Shown here: positions 58,601 to 64,000 of the stretch, one piece after another
Layout of the letters: each line of letters begins with the position of its first letter
How positions within the stretch are numbered: position 1 is the stretch's first letter
Assembly (NCBI RefSeq): GCF_003194625.1
Contig: NZ_QHKX01000001.1
Coordinates: forward strand, 992,001-1,056,000
Source of the DNA: Nocardioides solisilvae
GTDB lineage: Bacteria > Actinomycetota > Actinomycetes > Propionibacteriales > Nocardioidaceae
Length of the DNA: 64,000 nucleotides
Direction: 5' to 3'
Notes under the pieces: model-generated
Database searches by the model: none
Told to the model about the DNA's origin: nothing
The model's input: the letters and a program-made list of their open reading frames with translations, nothing else
Position numbers and translations under genes: made by a program

Positions 58601-59034
58601 AACCGGCTCTTGCGACCCTCGGAGCGCGGGTGATGCTTCTGCCGGTAGACGATCAGGTAGATGATTCCGATCGTGCTCAGCAGGCCGATGAACTCGCTGA
58701 CCCACTCGTAGGGGTACCAGTGGCCGATCAGCGGCCACGCGAAGTCCGGCTTGAAGAGCTGGAAGTACGCCGCCAGCACGGCCGTGCTGAGGAAGAGGAA
58801 CGCGAAGTAGACGAACCAGTGCATGATGCCGATCCACGTCCACTGGAGCATCCGCGTGTGGAGGAACGTCTCCTTGAGCATGGTGACCGTGCGGCCCCCG
58901 GGGTTGCCGGTGCGGCCCGGTGCCGGCTGCCCGGTCCGGATCACGCCCAGCATCTTCCGGACCGCCGGGACCAGCATGGCGATCGCCACGGCGGTGAGGG
59001 CGAGCGAGACGACGATCGCGATGGTCTGCAACAT
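55675..59034 (-). CDS. etfD: EtfD-like membrane Fe-S oxidoreductase (ETF:menaquinone type) with long repetitive tail
   Basis: A 1119-residue protein. Residues 1-290 form a membrane domain of about six helices with heme-type His (MHWFVYFAFLFLS; IHNIIFF). Two 4Fe-4S motifs follow near 302 (CTECGRCQSQCP) and 388 (CTSCGACVQQCP). Two CCG-type modules lie near 478-690 (GCAGAYED, HDPCYLGRHN, SFCCGAGGARMW, GCPFCRVML), as in heterodisulfide-reductase subunit D. This layout matches Rv0338c/EtfD of M. tuberculosis, which takes electrons from ETF during fatty-acid oxidation. Residues about 770-1119 are an added Ala/Pro/Glu-rich, probably disordered tail with seven SLFD motifs, the last forming the very C-terminus. 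Start at 59034 (MLQTIAIVV). Confidence 0.88.
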   Translation of the reverse strand: MLQTIAIVVSLALTAVAIAMLVPAVRKMLGVIRTGQPAPGRTGNPGGRTVTMLKETFLHTRMLQWTWIGIMHWFVYFAFLFLSTAVLAAYFQLFKPDFAWPLIGHWYPYEWVSEFIGLLSTIGIIYLIVYRQKHHPRSEGRKSRFFGSTMWQAYFVEFLALFEGSAILFVRAAEWKLDEEGGRSHYPISSWMGDVLYPTDSIATIHNIIFFIAMFKIALAMVWLMVIARNITMGVAWHRFTAWVNIWFKREDDGSTALGAMKPLMSDGKPVTLDDIDDLDEESTLGVGKLEDFSWKGILDFTTCTECGRCQSQCPAWNTEKPLSPKLLVMGLRDHAYAKVEGTESHAERVLVGSGTKGESAGAGADVLDYFYNPADGDFVIDEDVLWSCTSCGACVQQCPVDIEHVDHIMDMRRYQLLVESNFPAELNQLFKGLENKGNPWNMSPNARMDWAKDLDFDVKVVGETIESLDEVDWLFWVGCAGAYEDRAKKTTRAVAELLDIAGISFGVLGNGETCTGDPARRAGNEFVFQGLAQQNVETFKEYKVKKVVSTCAHCFNTLKNEYKDFGIELEVVHHTQLLNRLVRDGKLTPVKEGVGAAKRSITYHDPCYLGRHNKVYEPPRELLQILPGAEYVEMERSNERSFCCGAGGARMWMEENLGERINVNRTKEAVSTGADQIAVGCPFCRVMLADGLTSEQAKGNAREEVEVLDVAQMLLASVKGEQATKAAPGSSKQAAAVGASAKAGAGTASGDVATKDEPEVGDVTQTEETVTETADVGPLAKASGGSSLFDTPAEEAPTAKQESGGSLFDTPAPAEAKAEPAAEPAEKPAEPAAKQELGGGSLFDLGGDQPAEPEAKAAPAAEAKTEAAPAAKAEPASDLGSGGSLFDLAAPAEPEEKAAPAPAAESEPAPEPAAEAAPEAKAPAAPAAEPASEIGSGSLFDIAAPEPAAAPTAPAAPAAAEAPAAPAVEEKAEAEEKPEPAAPAAPAAAPAQSIPEGGSLFDIAAPEPAPAAQAAPEPEAPVEEKAEAPAPVPTGAPDGAALSQAATAAAADGDAAPASAEPEPEPEPAAEPEPEPEPESEVPAADEEAERKPAAPSGPAHQPKTDVDIHGSGSLFDL
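55678..56680 (-). repeat. seven-copy SLFD peptide motif in the EtfD-like tail
   Basis: The coding sequence for S/G-S-L-F-D followed by T, L or I occurs seven times: near 56661, 56604, 56500, 56371, 56209, 56024 and at the C-terminus (55678). Contexts, in protein order, are SSLFDT, GSLFDT, GSLFDL, GSLFDL, GSLFDI, GSLFDI and GSLFDL-stop. Spacers are 14 to about 115 residues of Ala/Pro/Glu/Lys. Confidence 0.92.
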
Positions 59035-59175
59035 GGAAGGATGGCTCCTCGTGGGTGTGTGCACGCGACGCCTGCAACGACGCGTCAGGGCGGAGCCTAT
59101 GTCGTGCCCGGGCACGAGTCAGCAGCGTCCCGGCCATAGAGCCTACCGCCCGGTAACTTGAGGAGGGGACTCCCC

Positions 59176-59346
59176 GTGTACTTCGACAACCAGCCCTGCC
59201 GGGTGTGCGGTGCCGAGGTGCGGCTCCGCGAGCACCGTCGCACCCGCGCGGAGAAGGACCCCGACGGCACCGTCGACGACCGGCTGTGCACCAACGAGGA
59301 GTGCCCGACGCGGACGCGGACGGGTCCCGACGCGCCGCGCGCCTGA
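59176..59346 (+). CDS. small zinc-ribbon protein (56 residues)
   Basis: A short GTG-started protein with CRVCG near the N-terminus and CTNEEC near residue 42, four cysteines spaced like a zinc ribbon, and a charged middle segment (REHRRTRAEKDPDG). AGGAGGGG lies 7 bases before the GTG. The site can also fold GGGG-ACT-CCCC and may partly hide itself. No function was recognised. It is divergent from the EtfD-like gene. Confidence 0.7.
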   Translation: MYFDNQPCRVCGAEVRLREHRRTRAEKDPDGTVDDRLCTNEECPTRTRTGPDAPRA

Positions 59347-59451
59347 CACCGTTGGCGTCGTTCGCCGGGCCGTGGGAGGGTCGTCGGCGACAGTGCCAGC
59401 CACAGCGACGACCACGTCGCGCCGCCGACCGTGCCCACCCAGGGGGAGCAG

Positions 59452-60057
59452 ATGTCCGACCAGTACCCGCCCAGCCAGGACCCGCAGCAGGGCCAGCCCT
59501 ACCCCCCGCAGGGCCAGCCGTACGCCCCGCAGGGCCAGCCCTACCCGCAGTACCAGGGTCAGCCCGGTGCGGGCGCGCCGCCGGCCCCGCCGCGGCCGAG
59601 CAGCATCGCCAACGCGGTCAAGCTCATGTACGCCGGCGCCGCCCTCAGCGCCCTCGGGGTGCTGGTCGGCCTGCTCACGGTGGGCGGGTTGAAGGACGAC
59701 ATCGAGGAGTCCGTCCGGGCGGAGGACCCCAACGCCTCCCAGGACGTGATCGACGCGGCCTTCACCTTCTCGCTCGCGCTGGTCTTCGTCATGGGTGCGC
59801 TCGGCGTCGCGCTCTGGCTCTGGATGGCGTGGAAGAACGGCCAGGGCCGCTCGTGGGCCCGCGTCGTCGCCACCGTGCTGGGCGGCCTCAACGTGGTCTT
59901 CACGCTGCTGAGCCTGGGCCAGCCGGGGCTCAGCGGGCTGGCCGTCGTGGTCAACCTGCTCAGCGTCGTGCTCGCCGTCGTGATCCTCGTGCTGCTGTGG
60001 AAGAAGGAGTCCACCGCCTTCTACGAGGGCGTCACCCGCAGCCGCCAGCTGTACTGA
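59452..60057 (+). CDS. membrane protein with Pro/Gln/Tyr-rich N-terminus
   Basis: A 201-residue protein from the ATG at 59452 (GGGGGAG upstream). The first ~45 residues are repeats of PPQGQPY type, probably disordered. Four membrane helices follow (LMYAGAALSALGVLVGLLTV, FTFSLALVFVMGALGVALWLW, VVATVLGGLNVVFTLLSL, LAVVVNLLSVVLAVVILVLLW). The layout is that of many small actinobacterial envelope proteins of unknown role. It ends in a basic/aromatic tail and a hairpin terminator. Confidence 0.75.
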   Translation: MSDQYPPSQDPQQGQPYPPQGQPYAPQGQPYPQYQGQPGAGAPPAPPRPSSIANAVKLMYAGAALSALGVLVGLLTVGGLKDDIEESVRAEDPNASQDVIDAAFTFSLALVFVMGALGVALWLWMAWKNGQGRSWARVVATVLGGLNVVFTLLSLGQPGLSGLAVVVNLLSVVLAVVILVLLWKKESTAFYEGVTRSRQLY

Positions 60058-60079
60058 TCCGGCCGGACTGAGCCGTCGG

Positions 60080-60102
60080 CGCCGGCCCCTCGGGGGCCGG
60101 CG
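60080..60102. terminator. hairpin between convergent genes
   Basis: CGCCGGCCCC pairs with GGGGCCGGCG around a 3-base loop (10 pairs, extendable by a G-T wobble). It follows the membrane protein stop at 60057 and touches the stop of the convergent LamG-like gene. Confidence 0.75.
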
Positions 60103-60873
60103 TCAGCGCAGGATGCGGACGAAGACGTCGTCCATCCGGCCGCGGAACTGGTCGGGGTCTCCCGTGCCGATCTCCTTGCCGCCGACCCAGACCGGGGCCG
60201 CGTTGTCGACGTGGCCGGTCTCGACGGCGGCCGAGGCGACCACGCTCCCGTCGACGGAGAGCGCCACGGTCCCGCCGCTCCGCTCGCAGGCCATGGCGTG
60301 CCACGCGCCGTCGGCGACGTACGCCGTCGAGAGGACCGTCGCGCGACCCGCCGACCCGCTGACCACGCAGCTGGGCACGCCGTCGTCGACCTGCAGCTTG
60401 TACTGGCCCCCGACCTCGTCGTACCAGCCCTTCTGGACGACGTTCATCGAGCCGGCCGCCTGGCGCGGCGTGACGCGGACGGAGGCGCCGAAGGAGAAGG
60501 TGTCGGTCCGCGGGTCGAGCGTGCTGCGGTCGGGCACCTCGATGATCGCGCGGCCGCAGGTGACGCAGGGGAAGCGCACGGCCCGACCGCTGACGCCCTT
60601 GCCGCGCTTGAGCCGGGCCCCGTCGCTGCGGACCGTCCCGGAGCTGCGCCGCGGCCGGCCCTCGACCCGGTCGCCGTCGGAGAGGGCGGGCCCCGTGTCG
60701 AAGGCGAAGGAGAGCCGGGTGCCGTCGGGGGACGGGGCGGCACCGGTGCTGGCCCCGGCGGTGGACGCGGCGACGGACGTAGCGGGCAGGGCGACGAGGG
60801 TCGCGGCAGCCAGCCCGGCGGCGAGCAGGGAGCCCGAGTGGTGGCGCAGCAGGGCCGGCGCACGCGAGGTCAT
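60103..60873 (-). CDS. secreted concanavalin A/LamG-like domain protein
   Basis: A 256-residue protein with a Sec signal peptide (basic start, then LLAAGLAAATLVALPATSVA). The mature domain has DTFSFGASVRVTP, NVVQKGWYDEVGGQYKLQVDDG, AWHAMACERSGGTVALSVDGSVV and DQFRGRMDDVFVRILR, the strand pattern of LamG/pentraxin-like lectin folds. Cys residues are placed for one or two disulfides. It may bind carbohydrate outside the cell. The ATG overlaps the stop of the upstream reductase gene (ATGA, 60870-60873), an unusual partner. Confidence 0.8.
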   Translation of the reverse strand: MTSRAPALLRHHSGSLLAAGLAAATLVALPATSVAASTAGASTGAAPSPDGTRLSFAFDTGPALSDGDRVEGRPRRSSGTVRSDGARLKRGKGVSGRAVRFPCVTCGRAIIEVPDRSTLDPRTDTFSFGASVRVTPRQAAGSMNVVQKGWYDEVGGQYKLQVDDGVPSCVVSGSAGRATVLSTAYVADGAWHAMACERSGGTVALSVDGSVVASAAVETGHVDNAAPVWVGGKEIGTGDPDQFRGRMDDVFVRILR

Positions 60874-61427
60874 GGACCCATCATGCCGTCGCGGGGCCCG
60901 ACCACCTCGTAGCGTCCGCAGAGGAAGGCCCGGTTGCGCGCGTGCTCGACGAGCCGCAGGTCGAGCCGTCGGGGGAGCAGCGGTCGCCCGGCCCCGAGCG
61001 TGACGGGGGCGTAGGAGACCACGACCTCGTCGAGCAGCCCGGCGTCGGCGAACTGGCCGGCCAGGTCGCCGCCGCCCACCACCCAGAGGTCCCGCCCCTC
61101 GGCGGCCGCGAGCATCTCGGCGTGCACCTCCGCGACGGGGGCCGAGGTGAAGGTGATCCGCTCCCCGACCGCCGGCAGGTCGCGGTGGGTGAAGACCCAC
61201 GAGGGCATCGCGTAGGACCACCCCTCACCGCTCTCCGCGAGGTGGTCGCGGATCCACTCGTAGGTGGTCGCGCCCATGGCGAGCGCGCCGATCCTGGCCT
61301 CGAAGTCCGTGTAGTTCATCGGGCCCTGCTCGTCGATGTCCTGGCTGAGCAGCCAGTCCAGCGAGTCGTGCTCGTCGGCCAGGAAGCCGTCGAGGGTGCT
61401 GGCCGTGTAGTAGACCGTGCGGCTCAT
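60870..61427 (-). CDS. dihydrofolate-reductase-family (RibD C-terminal-like) protein
   Basis: A 185-residue protein starting MSRTVYYTASTLDGFLAD, the typical opening of YyaP/RibD-C-like DHFR-fold proteins. Later blocks are GALAMGATTYEWI, DLWVVGGGDLAGQFADAGLLDE (NADPH-binding) and APVTLGAGRPLL. Members reduce pterin- or pyrimidine-like compounds; many are uncharacterised. GAGGAGG lies 6 bases before the ATG. It is followed by a secreted LamG-like protein in a 4-base overlap. Confidence 0.88.
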   Translation of the reverse strand: MSRTVYYTASTLDGFLADEHDSLDWLLSQDIDEQGPMNYTDFEARIGALAMGATTYEWIRDHLAESGEGWSYAMPSWVFTHRDLPAVGERITFTSAPVAEVHAEMLAAAEGRDLWVVGGGDLAGQFADAGLLDEVVVSYAPVTLGAGRPLLPRRLDLRLVEHARNRAFLCGRYEVVGPRDGMMGP

Positions 61428-61734
61428 CGAGGTCCTCCTCGTGTCGTCGGCCGAGCCGGGGGACTGCGTCCCAGGAGCCACCGTCCCACCGGTAGGGCAG
61501 TGCGGTCGAACGACAGCGTCTTCGGGGTCAGACGCTGTCGACCGACCCGTCAACCTGACCGTCGCGAGTACCCCTGCGGACCGCGCGGGGACCCGACCCC
61601 CGCCCCCACCGGTCTGGACCACTTCCTTGTGGTCCACGTCGCACCATGCCTACGGTACGCCCGCCGACGTGACAATCGGCGTCGAGGTGTCACACCTCGT
61701 CTCGGACTCCTCGGACCTCTCGGAAGGCCTTCCC
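61428..61734. other. 307-base divergent intergenic region with three inverted repeats
   Basis: The region separates the DHFR-like gene (minus) from the secreted SGNH gene (plus). It holds an 11-pair inverted repeat at 61511-61540 (8-base loop), an 8-pair one at 61615-61636 (6-base loop), and a 17-base near-perfect palindrome CGAGGTGTCACACCTCG at 61683-61699. A TACGGT hexamer at 61651-61656 is a possible -10 for the SGNH gene. I recognise no known riboswitch. Confidence 0.6.
61683..61699. promoter_or_regulatory. 17-base palindrome upstream of the secreted SGNH gene
   Basis: CGAGGTGT-C-ACACCTCG has 8-base perfect arms about a single central base. It is placed 36 bases before the TTG start and about 27 bases after the possible -10, so it could be an operator or a hairpin in the leader. 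Confidence 0.45.
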
Positions 61735-63636
61735 TTGCCACGCCCCTCACGACGCCTCTCACGGGGCCCCTCACGACGCCCCTCACGGCGTCCTGCGCGA
61801 CGCACGGCGGCCGCCCTGGCGCTCACCCTTCTCGGCTCCATCGCCGCCGTCCTGTCGGGTGCCGCCCCGGCCTCGGCGGCCGTGCCCGAGCGCAACTACG
61901 ACCACTACGTCGCCCTCGGCGACTCCTTCACGGCCGGGCCACTGATCCCGCCGACCGCCCTGATCCCCTGCGCGCGGACCACGCGCAACTACCCGCGGAT
62001 CCTCGCCGCCCGGCTCGGCGTCGCGCTGACCGACGTCTCGTGCTCCTCGGCCCGCACCGAGCACATGGCCAACCCGCAGGCGGGCATCGGCGGCACCGCG
62101 CCGCCGCAGTTCGACGCCCTGCGCCCCGACACCGACCTGGTGACCCTGGGCATCGGCGGCAACGACGGCGGGCTCTTCGGCACCCTGATCGACCGCTGCC
62201 CCGAGCTCGCCGAGACCGACCCGCAGGGGTCGCCGTGCCGCGACGAGTTCACCCAGGGCGGGGTCGACCTGATGGCCGCCAAGATCACGAAGACCAAGGC
62301 CGACGTGCTCGACGTCCTCGACGGCATCCGCGAGCGCTCCCCGGAGGCCGAGATCGCGGTCGTCGGCTACCTGCGCCTCATGCCCGAGACCGGCTCCTGC
62401 ACCAACGGGGCCGTGCCGATGACCAGCCTGGACATGCTCTGGGCCGACGAGATCCAGCGCACCCTCAACACCGCCCTCGCCGAGGCTGCGGCCGAGAAGG
62501 GGGCGAGGTACGTCGACACCTACGGCCCCTCGCGCGGCCACGACGCCTGCGCGGGAGAGGACGCCTGGGTCCAGGGCAAGTGGATCGACCCGCTCAAGGC
62601 GATGGAGTACCACCCCTTCGCCTCCGGCATGGAGGCCAGCGCGAAGATGGTCTACGAGACCCTCTTCGGCGTCGACCTGGCCCGCCACCGCCCCGTCCAG
62701 GCTTCGGGCACCGAGCACGGCCACGCCCCCTCGGCCGCCGTCGACCACGACACCTCGACCCGCTGGGCCAGCGGTGAGTGGGCCGACGGGGCCTGGCTCC
62801 AGGTCGACCTCGGCGAGGCGACGCCCGTCGACCGGGTCGTGCTCGGCTGGGAGGCTGCCTACGCGCAGGGCTACCGGATCGACGTCTCCGACGACGGTCG
62901 CGACTGGCGCACCGTCTGGCGCACCATCAACGGCGACGGCGGCCGCGACACCGCCGGCTTCACCGCCACCTCGGTCCGATTCGTCCGGGTGACGGCGGAG
63001 CGTCGCGCCACCCGGTACGGCGTCTCCCTCTGGGACCTCGAGGTCTACGGCCCGGCCGGCAGCCCGGTCGACGGCGGCCCAATCGACGACGGGCCGGTCG
63101 ACGACGGCACCGGCGAGCAGCCTGCAGAGGACGGGAACGAGCAGCCGGCAGCAGACGCGGTCGAGCAGCCGGTGGACGACGCGGGCGAGCAGCCGGCGCA
63201 GACCCAGCCGGTGCAGACCCAGCCGGCGCAGACCCAGCCCGCCCCCGCGACGGCCACCGCGGCCGGCCGGGTGCGCGCCACGGTCCTGGCCAGCCCGCGC
63301 CCCGACCGCCTGCGGGTGCGCCTGGCCGACGGGTCGGCGACGACGGTCCGGCTGGCCGGCGTACGGGCGCCCAGGCCCTCCTGCCTCCCGGTCGCCCGCA
63401 AGGTCGCCCGGAAGCAGCTCTCCCGCGGCACGCGGGTGGTCCTCGTCCGCTCGGCGGGCGGCGACCGCCACTACGTGCAGCTGCGCGGCAAGGACGTCGG
63501 CAAGCGCCTCGTGCGGGCCGGCCTCCTGCGGGTCGCCGGCAAGGCCGGTCGCGGCGACTTCGAGCGGCGAGGGGCCTACGTGAAGGCCCAGCGCGCCGCC
63601 CGCGCCCAGGGCCGCGGCACCTGGGGCCGCTGCTGA
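61735..63636 (+). CDS. secreted SGNH hydrolase with discoidin domain and degenerate SNase-like C-terminus
   Basis: A 633-residue secreted protein. The TTG start is supported by GGAAGG 7 bases upstream and gives an Arg-rich (PSRR repeats) signal peptide cut after APASA. Residues about 55-320 are an SGNH esterase (ALGDSFTAG, GIGGNDGG, EYHPF). Residues about 325-440 form an F5/8-type C (discoidin) carbohydrate-binding domain (TRWASGEWADGAWLQVDLGEATPVDRVVLGW). A Glu/Gln/Pro repeat linker with EQP and QTQP units follows. The final ~125 residues resemble a staphylococcal-nuclease fold (VRLAGVRAPRPSC, DVGKRLVRAGL), but the Asp and Glu of the active-site loop are replaced, so nuclease activity is unlikely. 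Confidence 0.82.
   Translation: MPRPSRRLSRGPSRRPSRRPARRTAAALALTLLGSIAAVLSGAAPASAAVPERNYDHYVALGDSFTAGPLIPPTALIPCARTTRNYPRILAARLGVALTDVSCSSARTEHMANPQAGIGGTAPPQFDALRPDTDLVTLGIGGNDGGLFGTLIDRCPELAETDPQGSPCRDEFTQGGVDLMAAKITKTKADVLDVLDGIRERSPEAEIAVVGYLRLMPETGSCTNGAVPMTSLDMLWADEIQRTLNTALAEAAAEKGARYVDTYGPSRGHDACAGEDAWVQGKWIDPLKAMEYHPFASGMEASAKMVYETLFGVDLARHRPVQASGTEHGHAPSAAVDHDTSTRWASGEWADGAWLQVDLGEATPVDRVVLGWEAAYAQGYRIDVSDDGRDWRTVWRTINGDGGRDTAGFTATSVRFVRVTAERRATRYGVSLWDLEVYGPAGSPVDGGPIDDGPVDDGTGEQPAEDGNEQPAADAVEQPVDDAGEQPAQTQPVQTQPAQTQPAPATATAAGRVRATVLASPRPDRLRVRLADGSATTVRLAGVRAPRPSCLPVARKVARKQLSRGTRVVLVRSAGGDRHYVQLRGKDVGKRLVRAGLLRVAGKAGRGDFERRGAYVKAQRAARAQGRGTWGRC
63195..63240 (+). repeat. 15-base tandem repeat in the SGNH-protein linker
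   Basis: Three near-identical units of CAGACCCAGCCGGYG type encode QTQP(A/V). Upstream, looser EQP-containing units fill 63115-63195. Confidence 0.75.
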
Positions 63637-63658
63637 GCGACCCCGCCGCTGTGACCCC

Positions 63659-64000
63659 TCAGCGCACCCGCACCACCCGGCCGGCCGCGTCGAGCTCGAC
63701 CTCGACGCGGCCGGTCGTGGTGCAGTGGGTGAAGGTGCTGCCGAGCCGCTGGTAGGGCTGGCCCACCGCCCGCAGCACCTGCTCGACGCCCATCCCCGGG
63801 CGCACCTGCTGCCGGAACGCCGCGGGGGTGAGCGCCAGCCCCGGGTTGCGGCACGAGTCAGGCCGCACGCCGACCGCCCGCTCCCAGGTCTGCAGGTAGG
63901 CCTCCGCGCCCCGCGCCATGTCGTCCTTGAACGCGGCCGCGCCCTCGGGGCCGCCCGCCGCCCCGGTCTCGGCGACGTGGGCGGCGTCCTCGATCCAGTC
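63659..64000 (-). CDS. partial gene, unknown protein with SmpA/BamE-like C-terminal motif
   Basis: The frame is open to the window end, so the N-terminus is missing; 113 residues are visible. The end has VRPGMGVEQVLRAVGQPYQRLGSTFTHC followed by VEVELDAAGRVVRV. The GMGVEQVLRAVGQP stretch matches the GM-x-x-x-V-x-x-x-LG-x-P pattern of the SmpA/BamE-like fold also found in actinobacterial envelope proteins. Earlier comes YLQTWERAVGVRPDSC. Function unknown. It is convergent with the secreted SGNH gene, 22 bases apart. Confidence 0.65.
   Translation of the reverse strand, partial: DWIEDAAHVAETGAAGGPEGAAAFKDDMARGAEAYLQTWERAVGVRPDSCRNPGLALTPAAFRQQVRPGMGVEQVLRAVGQPYQRLGSTFTHCTTTGRVEVELDAAGRVVRVR

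Noticed and set aside
55636-59139. 1167-codon open frame on the plus strand opposite the EtfD-like gene
   Set aside because: Low-complexity Leu/Arg/Gly/Asp translation without motifs, fully explained by the oxidoreductase on the other strand.
61428-61734. Known riboswitch (for example ydaO or cobalamin type)
   Set aside because: I could not match any known conserved core; only generic stems are visible.

Overview
The window is about 64 kb of very GC-rich DNA with tightly packed genes. It looks like chromosome of a high-GC actinomycete, most plausibly a Nocardioides-like member of the Nocardioidaceae. Supporting signs are strong G/C bias at third codon positions, frequent GTG starts, 4-base ATGA/GTGA gene overlaps, DtxR/IdeR-type iron boxes, a mycothiol-type enzyme, a DUF222/HNH protein, a FadE5-like acyl-CoA dehydrogenase, and an EtfD-like Fe-S oxidoreductase. 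I see no rRNA, insertion sequence, prophage or CRISPR array, and one tRNA.

Layout. 1-2749: end of a 2-oxoacid dehydrogenase operon (E1 alpha, E1 beta, E2). 2794-5100: a kinase-like membrane protein lacking the catalytic Asp, and a zinc-ribbon/Thr-Pro-repeat membrane protein. 5088-10572: an AraC regulator divergent from a complete iron-siderophore importer. 10590-24053: mixed housekeeping and unknown genes (VOC protein, DUF222/HNH protein, fused carboxyltransferase, ECF sigma factor with a membrane partner, SDR, a Ser/Thr kinase, a three-gene envelope operon, a Pol I-like polymerase, a PPOX protein, small membrane proteins, an amidohydrolase). 24125-31632: a hydroxamate siderophore operon of desABCD type ending in a penicillin-acylase/GNAT fusion. 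31646-46369: TspO-like protein, PucR regulator, ferredoxin reductase plus fatty-acid desaturase, a beta-propeller protein, SDR and mycothiol-type enzyme, NHLRC2-like thioredoxin protein, FadE5-like dehydrogenase, Rrf2 regulator, DUF2461 protein with tRNA-Gly, SGNH hydrolase and dcd. 46529-51447: a second complete iron-siderophore importer. 51457-55493: glycosyltransferases, a methyltransferase and a TraR/DksA zinc finger protein. 55675-59034: EtfD-like oxidoreductase with a long repetitive tail. 59176-64000: small zinc-ribbon and membrane proteins, a LamG-like secreted protein, a DHFR-like reductase, a secreted SGNH-discoidin-SNase-like fusion, and a partial gene.

How it works together. Three operons (importer 1, siderophore synthesis, importer 2) each start behind an IdeR-type iron box, so synthesis, uptake and intracellular iron release are probably derepressed together when iron is low. 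The FadE5-like dehydrogenase and the EtfD-like oxidoreductase suggest fatty-acid oxidation feeding electrons through ETF to the quinone pool. The carboxyltransferase and the desaturase with its reductase add further lipid metabolism.

Regulatory style. Many genes have a TANNNT hexamer exactly 6-7 bases before the start codon and no other leader, which is the signature of leaderless transcription. In three cases the TAG stop codon of the upstream gene forms the first half of that hexamer.
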